The notes under the pieces were generated by a model. It was not told the DNA's origin, ran no database searches, and saw only the letters and a program-made list of their open reading frames with translations. Made by a program: the position numbers and the translations under genes. From contig OW240913.1 in assembly GCA_933207985.1 (NCBI GenBank), positions 324,921,700 to 324,985,699 of the forward strand: a DNA stretch of 64,000 nucleotides, in the 5' to 3' direction. Each line of letters starts with the position of its first letter. Positions within the stretch are counted from its first letter, which is position 1. Positions 23,583 to 36,514 of this stretch are shown piece by piece. This stretch comes from Pelobates cultripes. Taxonomy: Eukaryota > Chordata > Amphibia > Anura > Pelobatidae.

Positions 23583-24895
23583 TTTATTTTTTTAATGTTT
23601 CATTTTTTATTTGAGATGTAACAGCATAATATTGCACAGTAACAAGCTTTGCGTGGTAGTCACATGCGTTATATGTACAGTGTGAGTTCAGAGAGAAAAA
23701 TATTAACCAGTCACATTCTAGGCATTCAAACGGTACATCAAAATATCATAGGTACGTTGCTACAATAACTAGACACTTTTAAACAACATTTGGAGTGGAC
23801 AGTTGTTTTTCCACCAGTGATGCCCTACACTGTCACTCACGTTATGGGAGTTAATTCCACTACCGGTCATCTCAAGTTTAGGGGCTTGCTAACAGAGCGG
23901 AAGCCCATATTTTGTTTAGGGGGGCTATAAACTGGAGATGCTCTTTGTTACACATCCTTAATAGGTTAGGTTTTTTTAACAGATGTCGTCCCTTTCCTAC
24001 CATTTGGACCAAGTACGCTCATAGTGCGCCAGGGTTCCGCTGATCGTGTGTGACATTTTCTCATATTGTTGAGTAAGACTCACTTTTGCGAGCACCGACT
24101 TTACGTCTGGTGCCAGGGTGGATTTCCACAAAGCAGCTATATATTGCTTTGCAGCTAGTGTGATGTGGGTGATTAGTGTTGCTTTGTATGCCGTGAAACC
24201 CTGTAGTAGCATGTGGAGGAAGTAGTGTTCCGGGGGAAGTGGCAGGTTCTTCCCTACTTTGGATACTATCAGGTCTCGGATTCTTTGCCAGTATTGGGTG
24301 AGTGCTGGGCAGAACCAGAATATGTGGCTTTTAAGTGCCTTCATGTTGGCTACATCGCCAACATTTCTCCTGAGTCCCCGGTTATATTTGAGCCAACCTT
24401 TGGGGTGTAAAGTACCACCTTAGCCATACCTTTTAGGCTGCTTCCACATGGTCTAGACAGCGGGTAGCCCTTTTTACTAGTGCCATGGCCCTAATCCATC
24501 TGCATGGCTCAATTATACAATTTAGCTCCATTTCACATATCAGCATGTAGGACTGTTTTGCCGGTCTGTCTATGTCTAGTAAGCGGTGGTAGCATAGGGA
24601 GAGTGGTTTTGGGGGGGTTTTGTGACCCAGACATAACATATCAAAGTGGTTTTGGGGTTGTGAGAGTGTTGTCACTTTTTTGACATCCCCAACTATGTGC
24701 TTTATATGAAGGTATGTGAATATTTCTCTGTTAGGGAGGAGGTACTTTCGTTGGAGGTCGGGGAATGGTAGAAGCCCCTCTGTTCCCAGAAGCTTTGATA
24801 TTCTGGTCACCCCCCTTTCTGACCAGCCTTGCAGGGGTAGGTCATGAGTGTGGCGTTGAAGACTAGTCAGTGGGGCGAAGGCCTCCATGTTATTT
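23583..24895 (-). pseudogene. L1-type LINE ORF2 C-terminus and 3' UTR
   Basis: Two minus-strand frames (24888-24433 and 24344-23997) read as consecutive parts of the C-terminal region of an L1/Tx1-type ORF2. The first has a PFPDLQRKYLLPNREIFTYL phrase and the second HIFWFCPALTQYWQRI, corresponding to the H-x-W-x2-C end of the usual Cys/His motif. The cysteines before the histidine are not intact in this frame. A 400-base 3' UTR ends near 23583-23610 with AATAAA-like, A-rich sequence on the minus strand. Reverse transcriptase and endonuclease domains are absent, so this is a 5'-truncated, frameshifted copy. Confidence 0.65.
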
Positions 24896-26066
24896 TATTT
24901 TTTTATTTTATTTTTTAAATCAACAGTGTTAAGCTCTTATCTCTTTATCTTACTCTCTCAACCTTGCACTGTGCTCCTCTTGCTTAGTAATATAGAAAAA
25001 ATATGCTGATTCCCCATGTACACACTTACTGATGGCAATGTTTCCCTCTTATGTTGGATATTGTATGTCTGTACTATTGCTCTTGATATGAACACACACA
25101 TAAAAAATAAATAATTATAAAATATATATATATATATAAAATATTATAAATATAAATATTATCTATTTATATTACGAAGTACACATTTACCCACCATTTG
25201 GTTTACAAATCAAATCAAATATATTTATTTAATATATAATATATAAGCATAGGTTTTTTTGTTTTTTTTACTGCTCCTCCTGTTCTGCCTCAATTGGTCA
25301 CTTCACACTTGATCTGTGAATAAAATCTTGTGTTTTCAGATAATTGTGGATAGTATAATGTAGCATACCACATTACAACCTTAAACCTCAAATTAGATCT
25401 AATCTCATCTATGAACTGACTGCCCAGACCTTGTGAACTGCAGGCATTTTTTGACTTTCTCAAAAATGAAAAGATACACCTGTAGGAATGTAGAAAACAG
25501 GGTAAAAATTATTTATCAGATGCTTGGAAACTCTGTCATTGGCCTTGTGTTTGCTTTGAAAACCCACATTTTAAAGTGTTAATGGGAATCTATTTTCTAC
25601 TAGAAGTAGTGATACAAAAATACTGCTAATTTCATCAACTTAGTATGACCTGCCTTTTGCATCCGCATTTGCTATAGAGGTTCTAGTTACCCCAAAGTTA
25701 AATGTATTTAAAATGTTGGATTTCCATTTTGAAGTCAAGTACCTGTACTTTAATAGATTAACGCTTAAAAGATAAATATTTTTGGATAAGCTTTGAAAAA
25801 AGTTTTTTTCTTTTTAATAGATAAAAATATCAAAAAATATATTGCATATAAAAAATATATCAAAATATTAAAATATTTTTTAAAATATAAAATCATTTTA
25901 AAAGTTTATCGAAAAATATTGAATCATTTTATAAATCATATTTAAAAATATTGAATCAAGAGTTGATGTGTATAAATGTTGCAGTAAAACACATGACTGT
26001 ATGTTTCAGCAAGAGGGCTGAATATGAACAATAATGTATTTTCTATATTTTTTTATTGCTCACATC
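24896..26066. other. AT-rich, with (TA)n near 25100-25260
   Basis: No coding signal. Low-complexity AT runs occur at 25080-25260 and 25800-25960. Phrases like AAAAATATTGAATCA at 25790-25950 resemble the arms of the palindromic element at 26067-26169, so a decayed copy may lie here. Confidence 0.4.
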
Positions 26067-26169
26067 GGGTTGATTTAATGTATTTGGATAAACTTTTCAA
26101 ATTATTTATATATAGCAGTCACTATTAACGTCCATTTGAAACGCTTATCCAAAAATATTAAATCGAGTC
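26067..26169. mobile_element. Short AT-rich palindromic element
   Basis: Left arm GGGTTGATTTAATGTATTTGGATAAAC and right arm GCTTATCCAAAAATATTAAATCGAG are imperfect inverse copies. The same pair bounds 36515-36726. The central part differs between the two. Confidence 0.55.
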
Positions 26170-26739
26170 TTCGGTTAGTAACTATTTCCAAACAAACAAT
26201 TATACATAGAACTCAATTACAAAGGCATAAATTGAAATAGAAATTCTTTAATCCTAATTCTCCTTGGGGAGGGGGGGAGGGAGACAAATAGAAGTCTCAT
26301 GTTGTTAGCTTCTCTTTGGAGCTTTACATTCCCCTTTTTATTTGATAGTCCCTAAGGCAATTACATCTTTGAGACTTTTATTGTATTAATCGATTTTCCT
26401 GGAATTTTTAAATATAGGGTACATTCTTCTTCATTTTTATTTATTATAGCCGCTTCGGGAAGAATAAGAGCAAAGAGGGTTGTGTTGTGCTTTGATATTA
26501 TGTAATGTATGTCACTTTTTGAGTTTATTTTTTGCAGTTAAAGTGTACGTTTTAATGAGCAAGACTGACAAGGAAGTGAAATTTATAAACTGAACACATT
26601 CAACTGAGTATGCATTGGGAAGACCGAAAAGAAAGAAAGAATATTATAATTTAGAATAATTTATCAACATAATCCTTGATAAATGGTCCAGAAAATATTG
26701 ACAGTGAAAAAGCTCTTGATAAATGTTTTTGTTGATTAT
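26170..26739. other. No feature recognised; AT-rich
   Basis: A short G-run (26269-26280) and otherwise AT-rich sequence with no coding signal. Confidence 0.45.
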
Positions 26740-27190
26740 TTGTCTGCTGGCAGCAGTAGCAGCCAGAGGGGAAATAGTTAAAAACAGCAGGAGCCAATAT
26801 GACCCCCACATTAGTATAAGGGAGGCTTATGACCTCCCCATGGCTTCACTTGCCATGCTGTGAGTCATTTTTACATAGAGGAGGGACCTGGCACAGGTTC
26901 CATAATGTCTCTACCTGTGAGAGTTGCGGTGGAGAGGTGCCCCCCTGCCATCACATTGGGGCCAATTAATTAAATACTATATGGGGAGACTTACCTTCTC
27001 CATTGCCCCCACTCTTGGTCAGGGGTAGGTAGCTGTAATTAATATAAATCAGAAGATCTGTTTATATGGCTGGGGCTAATAATAATATTAACGGGGGGAC
27101 CTAATGTTCCCCCCAAGCCCCTACCCATAGCCACCCATAAGCAGCAAGAGGAGCAATTAATATTAACTGGGTGGACCAAATGATGTGAGG
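26740..27190. mobile_element. Relative of the inverted-repeat element at 58740-59370
   Basis: The phrase GAGGCTTATGACCTCCCCATGG ... CTTGCCATGCTGTGAGTCA (26822-26870) parallels GAGGTTTTGAACCTCCCTATGC ... CTGCCATGCCAGTGACCA (58843-58888). Repeated blocks of 'gggggacctaatgttccccc' type hairpins follow. Boundaries are uncertain. Confidence 0.35.
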
Positions 27191-28444
27191 ACATGGGGAA
27201 AAAGGAAGAAATAAAATCTAAAAATGTAGAAGAAAAGAGGAAAAAATAAAGGTTTTTGTGTGAAAGTACAAAGGTGACACGACTTGTGACAGGTTGGGAG
27301 AAAGACACAAGCTTGTGGTAATGAGGGAGAAGCACTAACCAGTGAAAAGCAGATTTCTATTTTTCTTTCTGGTTATGTTACCTGGGAAGGAGCAGAAGAA
27401 TGCAGAGACCACCAAAGAGACAAACATGTGGGCAAGAATGTGGATGGTCTTCATTTAACGTTTTTACACTCTGGATACTAAAGTCTTAATAACTTAATTT
27501 TTAAAGAGAGTATACTTAAAAGACAAGTCTGCCCACCATAAACTCAGTTTACAGTTTTGAGGATAAGTTCTTCTTTATGATGAGGTCTCTTCCAATATGT
27601 GAACTGAATTATTGGAGGCCCATGCAGGAGGCAGTAATGACCTCTATAATGCTCTTATGACAACATGCATTATGCCCTCACCAATAAGTGGCCACAGGGA
27701 GGGAGGAGGAAACTGTGGCCACATTATTAACAGGGATCATTGAAGATTTTTTGGCCAGTTGGCCATCAGCCCAAGACCACTGCTGTTTATTAGGCATTTG
27801 CCCAGTTTGCCATACTGCCAGTTCAAAGCTTCAAGTCATATAGTCATGAGTCACATGCTCAAAGGGGATCTATCCTATCCCTACCTGTATGTCCACCATT
27901 TAGAAACATATTTAACAGAAGAGGTAAAACCTATACATACACCCAGATCAATAATAAAGCCTCCGCTTGTTGGCTAACCTAATGTTTGCTGGGCACATTT
28001 AGAGCTGTAGCCAGAGTTGTTTGTTGTGCTCCTGAGCTAATCTCTAATTCTTGAATGTTGATTGTAACAGAACACATAAGTACTGGGAATTAGAAATAAC
28101 CCTCCCTATGTTCATCCTTTATTTTGGCACCGAGAACTGTTTTTCAAGCCATTTAAAATACAGATATTCTCAGTACTCTGCTTATTTCCTTTACTAGTCG
28201 ATGCACACAATTTTGGTTGTTGCCGGAGCACAGTGCAGTGTTTATGGCTTTCTACCTGCTTTATTCCTGCTTTACGGTAGGTTGCAACGTTTTTAGTTAG
28301 AAAACAAATGACAAGATATTTCCTAATCACTGTCCTTTGAGGCAATACATCTATGTGTCTTCCATCGGTAACAGTATCCAAAAGTATCAGTTATGAGCCA
28401 ATGAATGTGTTTGGGGTAAAGAAAAACACTAAGTCTCCGGTGTG
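27191..28444. other. No gene recognised
   Basis: Mixed composition. A hairpin-like GTGGCCACAG...CTGTGGCCAC pair lies at 27689-27721. No protein family was recognised in the short frames. Confidence 0.4.
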
Positions 28445-28626
28445 TTTTTTGTAGTTTTCTACCTTTACCCTTACCTTTACTTTATCCCACTCCCTCTAGC
28501 ATGTAAGCTCGTTGAGCAGGGCCTTCAACTCTTCTGTTCCCGTGTGTCCAAATTACAATTATGTGTTTCAGTCCACCCATTATACAGCACTGCGGAATTT
28601 GTTGGCGCTATATAAATAATAATAAT
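28445..28626 (+). mobile_element. LINE 3' tail, probable L2-type, with (AAT)n end
   Basis: CACTCCCTCTAGCATGTAAGCTCGTTGAGCAGGG (28489-28522), GCACTGCGGAATTTGTTGGCGCTATATAAAT (28588-28618), then AATAATAAT. It matches 58980-59160 in plus orientation and 2318-2490 in minus. Confidence 0.6.
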
Positions 28627-30103
28627 CTGTAGACCAGTGCTTGCTAACACTGACACTCAAGATATTCATTAAATATTTCTCATAAAGATCAACCAAACAT
28701 CTGTGGTGCCAAGTCAAGATAGGACATGCCTCCGTCTCCCCTGCTCTACATTTTCATGCAAAAATCATTAGTCCAGAGAACAGAGATTTTCTTTACACAG
28801 ATTTACGATCATTGTTGCTTTATACATTCTTAAAATGCTTCATTAATACACAGTGCATGTCAGATGTTTATGAGCTGCTTGTAAATACTTTTCTAAATAA
28901 CCACATTTCTTCAACCTCACATGGTTAGTCATACACCATCATTCTTAAGTTAAGATTCTGTGTTTTATTTTCTGCAGCATTTCTAGCAATAATGGCAACA
29001 AAATATTCCGTGTTTTTATTGCCGTAAAAAGATGCCAAACATCGTATGTGCTACATACGAACTGCAGATGTTTATACCTCCTTTCATTCACACATACTTT
29101 TGTGGTTGTTAAAACAATTTTTGTACTCAGTTCATGCCCACAAAATGAGTGATTTTGTAATTTGACCCTTGCTAGAAGACTCACAACGGACTGCACTGAC
29201 TTTATCTTCGAGCCTTTCTACTGTAATTATTGGACCGGGTTAATTTTTTGGGGATGTTGCAGAAACTGAACACAAGCTCGCTTCCTGCTTTGAAAAGGCC
29301 ACGCTCGTTATTACTGAACACTCGGTATTGATTATATGAACTCAGGGATAGCAGATAATGTTATCGTGGTCAAAACAATTTTGCATGAGAATGACATAAG
29401 AAAAATAAACTTTTTACAACATCAAAGACTTAAAGTGCGTCCAAGTTTTCACTGATGTCGCCTTTTCGAACTCTAGTAATTGCAGAAAGGGTAAGAAAAC
29501 ATGTGAGATATTTTCAACACAAAGCTACTGGCTGCTTAGATCTTCGGTATTAACTGTAAACATTTAACAAATGAACCACTATAAAGGTTAAATAAACATC
29601 TGAAATCTGTTCTTCCTAAGTGCATGATGTAGTTTGTGTTAGTGATGGTGGATTAGTGCAGTGAATGTTGCGGATAAACTCTCTAATTTCCCCTCTAATT
29701 GGCAGTCATACCATGCTACATTTTCCTTTAGCAAAAGATTTACAGATGTGAGCATAGCACATTTATCATTTCTTGGCCAAAGTATCAAAGATTTCTTTCA
29801 ATGAACTACCACGTATGAAATAATTGTTGGAGTTTTTTTAACTGTTTGATTGTCAGAGTCAACTGTGCTACATATTATTTGATGTATTGGACATTTACAT
29901 AGACATGTATATATTAGAGAGCTGTGTCAAACAATCATGATGTTAAACCAAGAGACTGATGCAATATTTTTATTATAGTAACTTTGACGAATTTAAGCTT
30001 CTGGGAGATATGAGAGTGGGTCTGAAGCAGAAGGACTAATTTTGCCTAGGGTGTAGGACCTGATTTCTCATTATGCAAACTATGCACCTGCCTACAGATT
30101 CAT
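28627..30103. other. No feature recognised; AT-rich
   Basis: No coding signal, arrays or terminal repeats. Confidence 0.5.
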
Positions 30104-30694
30104 CAGGGCCGTATCTTCCACGAGGCTAACAAGGTATTTGCCTTGGCCAGCACTTTCAGGGGGGCAGCAAAAAATGCTGACCTCCAGCACCATGTCAGAT
30201 GTCTTGTTAGCTTCTTTCATTAAGAGGCTCAAAAGCTGGTCGCTGGTGAGCCTAGGGCGCCATGGAGGCGGGAGACAGCTAATATTGCAGGCAGGTGGAA
30301 AGGGAGAGCTGTCCTCTGAGTTCTTCTTGGTCAGTTCCCTCGCACGCACAGAGACGGAATTTGACATCACTACAGCTTCCTGAATCACTAAGCAGTGCAT
30401 GAGGGAGCTGTTTAGGGTACAGAAGGGTGGCTACTGCTGGCTGAAGCTGTTGGGAGTTAGGGGCTTGCTCTCCATCTGCCCTCTCTTTCCTGCATAGATT
30501 TGTGTTTATTAGCTGGAAGGAAGTGACAGGTTCTCATTTCCTCTCAGTGAGGCAATATTACAGGAGCCTAGTTGTGTTGTTAAAGTGTCATGTCCATCGG
30601 GTGGCCCTAAGTGCATTGGCCACCCGATGAGCCCCCTCAGCCTGCAGGCCCTGGTTCAGCCACACCAGCTGCACCGGTGGTAGTTCCACCACTG
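30104..30694. mobile_element. hAT-type sequence with two unlike ends
   Basis: The left end CAGGGCCGTATCTTCC (30104) continues with an AACAAGGTATTTGCCTTGG block like that of the element at 37945-38876. The right end is GGTAGTTCCACCACTG (to 30694). Flanking octamers differ, so this may be two joined fragments. An inner 15-bp hairpin, CATCGGGTGGCC / GGCCACCCGATG (30596-30630), lies near the right end. Confidence 0.5.
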
Positions 30695-31209
30695 CATGTC
30701 AGTGAGAGTGTAGCAGGAGGTTGACAGCACTGGGATTATCAACTTGAGGTATGTTGGTAGCATTGTGGATGAAGACTTTGGTGGTTAATTGATATTTATG
30801 TGTAAAAAGTACAATTTTTTTCATGTATAAGATGCCCCCATATATAAGACAACCCCTATTTTTTGAGCCCAAAATTAAAAAATAAATATTTTAAACATCA
30901 AATAGAACTTTGATATTTTAGAGGTGACTTCTGAGGAGAACAACACACTTCTGATTATCATGCCTCCCCTGTGCTAAGGTACTCTGTGATGGGAACCAGG
31001 TATGTGTGTGGGCTCTGGCACACTGGAATGCAGCAGGCGCCATCTTGACTTTGGCCCCCCGCGCACAAGTGGTTTTTTTAACCCGTGCAATGACATTCCA
31101 TGTAGAAGACGATCCCCAATTTTATAGTAAAAACATTTTAAAAAACATAGTCTACAGTATATTTTCCAAAAATTATAAACAAAATAGGAATATGACTAGT
31201 GAATATAAG
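30695..31209. other. Unassigned; GTATAAGACNNCCCC phrases
   Basis: CATGTATAAGATGCCCCC (30824-30841), ATATAAGACAACCCC (30842-30856) and CATGTAGAAGACGATCCCC (31098-31116) recur, suggesting the remains of a miniature element. No clear boundaries. Confidence 0.3.
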
Positions 31210-31723
31210 TTAAAGGATCACTATAATGTCAGAAAAACAAAGTGGTTTACATGACACTATAGTGTCCTGAGGGTGCCCTCACCCTAAGGGTCCCCCTCCC
31301 GTGGCACTGAAGAGGTTAAAACCCCTTCAGCAACTTACCTTATTCCTGCGCCGGGATCCCACGGCGCTGGTGACCTCTCCTCCCCAGCCGACATCAGGTC
31401 CCCCGTCTGACGTCAGCGTAGCCGAAAGCGCATGCGCGGCAAGTGCCGTGCGCACATTCAAAGTGTCCATAGGAAAGCATTTCTCAATGCTTTCCTATGG
31501 ACGCTCTGCGCGATTGAGGCATAATATGCCTCCAGCATTGCAGATGCGCCTCTATTGGCTGTCCGGAAGACAGCCACTAGAGGCTGGCTTAACCCTAAAT
31601 GTAAACATAGCAGTTTCCCTGAAACTGCTATGTTTGCATCTGAAGGGTTAAAACCTGAGGGACCTGGCACCCAGACCACTTCATTGAGCTGAAGTGGTCT
31701 GGGTGACTATAGTGTCCCTTTAA
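31210..31723. mobile_element. TTAA-type hairpin-chain element, complete
   Basis: Element 31214-31719 between TTAA (31210-31213) and TTAA (31720-31723). The ends AGGATCACTATAATG and CTATAGTGTCCCT are inverse-related. It carries the same hairpin series as 13766-14150, in the opposite orientation: CCATAGGAAAGCATT/AATGCTTTCCTATGG (31469-31501), an AGAGGC/GCCTCT hairpin (31549-31586), AAACATAGCAGTTTC/GAAACTGCTATGTTT (31604-31637) and CCCAGACCACTTCA/TGAAGTGGTCTGGG (31671-31703). Confidence 0.85.
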
Positions 31724-33240
31724 AACATCAATGCAACAATATAAGTATAAATAATGTATTTTTCTAGAAACTATACCTTTCCCTATAAAAACTATACTCT
31801 TTCCAGTACAAAATGCAATCCCAAGGAAATCTCCTGATACCCAGCAGCATGGTGGTACAAACGTCTGCTAATGTTACTTCATTGTTGGTGGCAAGGATAT
31901 ATCCACAAACTGAAACGGAACACTGAGATCTCAAACTAGTTTCAACTCACTTGTGTCACAACAGAGAGAACTTAAACCATTTGCAGTTTACAATATTAAG
32001 CAAACAGTGGCTCAGCTTTCTATAATCAGCAGTGAGACAGCTTTCTATATACAGCAATCAGTGGCACATTAGGTTATTCAGCAATTAATTGCACCTATCA
32101 CAATATATAGTAATCCGTGCCACAGATTACAATATTCAGCAAAGTTAGATTTGTATTAATTTATCTTCTAAAAATGACTACAACTCCCATGGTTCTTAAT
32201 CAATCATGTGCATGGCCAAGAGTCATTGCAAATATAATCAACACAAATGCTGCAGATGTTATGGCTAAGCCTCATGGTTGGCAGAGTACCATGGGGTTTA
32301 TAGTCCATTCCAGCAGGTGCCTCACATATAAAAGTAAATTAAATACAAAATAGAGTAAGTAGTGGCATAATCTCACTTTTCACACCTAAATCAGTCCTTA
32401 TTCTGACTTCCCTTACCCTTCAAGATCAAATTCAAACTACTGACACTAATTTTTATAGCCCTCTACAATTCCATCCCTCTTTAATTTCCTCTTTACTTTA
32501 CAAATACACCCCTTCTCAGTCACTACTAGTGACCTACTCTTGCCCTTTTTTTGTATCCACATCTTTAATTCTGATTTACAGTACTTCTCAATGGCGGTAT
32601 CATTCCTATAGAATGCCCCACTTTGTCCAATCACACTTTACCCTGGCCCCTGATCCTTCAACAAATCACCTTAAAATTATCTCTTTGGGAATCATCTTTC
32701 TGGATAATTTCTCTTTCTACATCAGTCCTCTTGCCATTCTACACATAACCTGTGCTTCCCCAGTCCACTTCACTCTCTCTCCTTACACTTTACGCTTTCT
32801 CCCACACCACTATTGCAAGATTAGTAGACACAGGCACCATATTTATCAATCTCACCTTCCATGTGAAATGTTGTTCGTTCTATTGTCTTACTTTACCCCT
32901 TCCTCCTACATTGTCCACTTGTTTGAACATGACCTTCCTCGCCTCTTGAATCTGTCAACGCATATTTTATGTCAGTTACTTGCTATAATGTATTCAAACT
33001 GTGTAATTGTTAAGCACTGTGGATTAATTTGGCTCTATATTAATGTTAATAATTACATCAATTGCCTCTGAGATTATTAATCAAAAGTCAACAACAAATA
33101 AGATATGTATGTGCAGAAATGTGGGAATGTGCCCATGGATTAAAACTAATTCATAGCATATTAATAACAGATATCTGAGAAATAAATAACCAGAGTAATT
33201 ACCAGTATGGCTCCTGCCTGCTTATCATAGACTTACTACC
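31724..33240. other. No gene recognised; pyrimidine-rich in part
   Basis: A 180-codon plus frame (32529-33071) has no recognised domain and is biased to Ser, Tyr, Leu and His from pyrimidine-rich DNA. It may be an antisense reading of a decayed LINE, but nothing decisive is seen. Confidence 0.4.
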
Positions 33241-33730
33241 AGGGCCGCCATCAGGGCATGACAACCGCAACGGTTGTCATGGGCCCGGCGGTCCTGGGGG
33301 GCCCGGACTGCTAAGGTCGTCCGGGCCCCACATTCAGTGGGTACATACCGGGTCGCAGGGGGCCCTGCGACCCCGGTATGTACCCACTAGGCCAGCCTCT
33401 TCTCCTGGGGAGCCAAGCAGCCGGTCACCTCAGGGCCCCCCAGAGGCTGGCCCTGCTGACAGCCGGCAGGCGTGCGAGGGAGCACTCTCCTCTGTGTGCT
33501 TCCTCTTCAGCTCCCTCGCGCACCGTACTGATGCCGGAGCCGGAAGATGATGTCATCTTCCGGCGCCGGCATTAGTACGCGGCGCGCGAGGGAGCGGAAG
33601 AGGAAGCACTCAGAGGAGAGTGCTCCCTCTCACGCCGGCCGTCTGTCAGAGGGAGGGCGGGGAGGAAATTTGAGTGGGGGGGGATAAATTTAAGGAAGGG
33701 ATGGAGGGGGAGGAAAGAAATTTAAGGAAG
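33241..33730. mobile_element. hAT-type element with long GC palindromes, cut by gap
   Basis: The left end is CAGGGCCGCCATCAGGG (33241). Three palindromes follow: GACAACCG/CGGTTGTC (33259-33278), a 25-bp-arm one around GGGTACATACCGGGTCGCAGG (33338-33388) and a long imperfect one with arms of about 70 bases centred near 33553. At that centre ATGATGTCATC and CCGGAAGATGATG occur. G/A-rich short repeats lead into the gap and the right end is not visible. Confidence 0.6.
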
Positions 33731-33830
33731 NNNNNNNNNNNNNNNNNNNNNNNNNNNNNNNNNNNNNNNNNNNNNNNNNNNNNNNNNNNNNNNNNNNNNN
33801 NNNNNNNNNNNNNNNNNNNNNNNNNNNNNN
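33731..33830. other. Assembly gap, 100 N
   Basis: Exactly 100 N, inside or at the edge of a hAT-type element just after a purine-rich repeat tract. Confidence 0.99.
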
Positions 33831-34429
33831 AATTCACCCAGATCCGTTCAGTACTTTGGAAGACACAGTCTTTCATATACAGGCTAAATGAAAAACAATC
33901 ACCATATAATGTGTCCCCTGCTGTATAGTCCAAAACCACTGCACGATGTCTCTGTGCACCAAACACTGGCGAGATGGCACCATGTTGAAAAGTCCAAACA
34001 GTGTCTGTGAGTTAAAATGGCCGCCATCCATTGTTCTCACCATGTGCTTCATCCATTGTTCTCACCATGTGCCTCTGATACAGGAAATGGTGGCCACCCA
34101 GTAACTCCACAGTATGTCCCCAGATGGTTCTTAAAGGGCCAGCAGCACACAACACAAATCCCTTATGCCCAAATCATGTCTTTAAAGGGCAATACATCCC
34201 AGGGGCCATAGTCACATGGCAGGAGGCTGGCAATCAGTCTTCTCCAATGCCCAGTGGCGAGGTCGGTTTTGCCACAATGATTAATTCACATTAATTCACT
34301 TGGGACGCTATTACAAACATTAAGAGTAGTCTGCCACCCTTCCGGTCCCGGAGCGTCCTCCTTCACAGCACCTCTCAGTCACTCTCCATGTACAAGCAAT
34401 CTATGCTCCGATATTTGTTAAACACCACT
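33831..34429. other. Unassigned; short tandem duplication
   Basis: The phrase CATCCATTGTTCTCACCATGTG occurs twice in tandem (about 34026-34070). The surrounding sequence has no recognised protein and could be part of an LTR or DIRS-type tail, but no termini were found. Confidence 0.35.
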
Positions 34430-35560
34430 AAATCTCTCAAACCCTGTTTTTGTCCTTGGATGTTCCTACAGCTCTTGAGGGAGGAAAGACCAGACGTTCT
34501 ATTTTGGACAGGTTGAGTTTAAGGAAGTGAGCAGCCATCCAGTTGGAAATCGTTGAGAGGCAGTCAGAGACACGAATCAAGATGGACAGAGAAAGATCAG
34601 GAGAGGACAGGCAGATTTGCGTGTCATCTGCATATAAATGATAATGGAAGCCAAAGGAGCTGATGAGTTTACCAAGGGAGGCAGTATAGATGGAGAACAG
34701 TAGGGTACCAAGGACAGAACCTTGGGGAATGCCAACAGAGAGGGGTTGGGGAGAAGAGGCAGAGTCAGAGAAAGAAACACTGAAAAAGCGCTAGGAGAGG
34801 AGAGAGCAGTATCTCATAGACCAAGATTACAGAGAATGAAAAGAAGCTGTTGATGATCAACAGTGTCAAAGGCAGCAGAAAGATCAAGGAGAATTAGGAT
34901 AGATTAATGGTTTCAACAGAGTGACGAGCGTGGATTCCAGACCGAAGCGGGTCAAGCTGAGAATTGAATTTGAGAAAGTTTGTCAATCTCACATACACAA
35001 TTCTCTCAAGGATCTTGGAGGCAAACGGCAGTAGCGATATAGGGCGGTAGTTGGATGGGGGGTTTGGGTCAAGGTTGGGCTTTTTCAGAATTGGCATTAT
35101 GGTTGCATTCTTGAAGGGTGAAGGAAATGTGCTAGAGGAAAGGGCGAGATTGAAAATTTTAGTGAGAGGAAGAGCAAGAGAGGGAGACAGGGTGCAGATG
35201 AGACATGAGGACATAGGATCAAGGGAATAGGTAGTGGGGCGGGAGGACCGGAGCAGAGCAGAAACCTCTTCCGTTGTAGTAGGTACGAATGAGCATAGAA
35301 CAGTGGAGTGAGTGGGGTTGGGCAATGTATTGGAAGATGTATTGGAAGGGGAGGGAGAGAGGGAGAGGGGTTAGAGATCTCTTCCCTGATTGTAGAAATC
35401 TTCTCAGTGAAGTGAGTTGGCGGGACAGTGTGCTTATGAGGGTGTTTCAAGTAATTTACTTTTGCAGAGGAAAGAGCCAGAGTGTAGGAGCACAGCATAA
35501 ATTTATAGTGGAGGAAGTCAGGTGCAGAGTGAGACTTTCTCCAACAGCGTTCAACAGTTC
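34430..35560 (-). pseudogene. L2-type LINE reverse transcriptase, 5'-truncated, frameshifted
   Basis: Read on the minus strand, the order of motifs is that of an L2-clade reverse transcriptase. ILKKPNLDP and NYRPISLLPFASKILER (35100-34990) are the fingers. The palm motif DLSAAFDTVDH (about 34895-34850) carries the first catalytic Asp. FPKVLSLVP replaces the usual [20 protein letters not shown] (34640-34610) holds the catalytic Asp pair intact, although in a different frame from its neighbours. The thumb region [19 protein letters not shown] follows (34545-34505). Several frameshifts break the frame. The N-terminal endonuclease and the 3' UTR were not found. An intact enzyme would copy LINE RNA into a nicked target. 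Confidence 0.85.
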
Positions 35561-36514
35561 TGGAACATTTTATTCTGCTAACAAAGTACTGTTTCTTTGT
35601 ATTTGTAAAATGCTAAATAAAAATTTTCAAAATTAAAAAGAACACATATATATTGCTCTTTACAATTACATATAACAGTCCTACTTTTCAGACTTTTTTC
35701 CCATCCAATCGATATCCCACACTCCAGCCTCAATTTCTCCCTTTTCAGTTCTTGAGTATTCTTTACAGTGTTTCCCTTCTCCATCTCTATATTTCAAATT
35801 CTGTCTCCTCTTACAGGCCACAGCAGTTACTTACACTTGTGCACTTTGCACAGGGACAGTCAGCATGGTGACATAAGCAACTGGTTCTTTCTGCTACAGT
35901 GTGTTAACAGGTTATGTCCCAGCATTTCAAATGGACAAAGAGGGACTCTTTAAATAGGGACTGTCCCTGCTAAATAGGAACACTTGGGTGTTATGTAACA
36001 GAGACACGAGTAACAGGCACAGGTTTCTTCAGACAATACTTACTTTTTGCACAGTGCTGGGATTTCTTCTACGCCCGACTGCTTAATCTGTTCTTGCAAT
36101 TTACAAATAATGGACTTTATACTACTTATGGTTGTGATTTGAAAAAATACCTTTAAACGCCAACAAAAGCAAATGTCTTTGCAGTGGAATGACTCTTCAT
36201 AGCTTACAGGTATTAGTATAGTAAGTAATAATAATCAGTATACGTAGGAACTTTATTGCAGGATTAACTTTAATTCGTGTTTTTTTTTTTTTGTTTTTTT
36301 TTATATTTCTTACCACTCTGTGCATATAACTGCATGAACATTTTGATATATAAAATATTTGTAAAAATCTATTAGCAACATATTTTTAGGGGCACTGATT
36401 TTTTTTTTTCAACATAGTGCTTTTGTGGTTTGTTTCCTAATTTCCTGTCTAGATACAAATATTAATTCTTATTTATGTTGTTTATGTTTATGTTGTCTAT
36501 GTTTACCTGACAAA
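35561..36514. other. No feature recognised; AT-rich
   Basis: Poly-T runs at 36270-36300 and 36400-36410. No coding signal. Confidence 0.5.

Noticed and set aside
32529..33071. 180-codon plus-strand frame
   Set aside because: Composition bias from pyrimidine-rich DNA, no recognised domain and no splice-site or promoter context.
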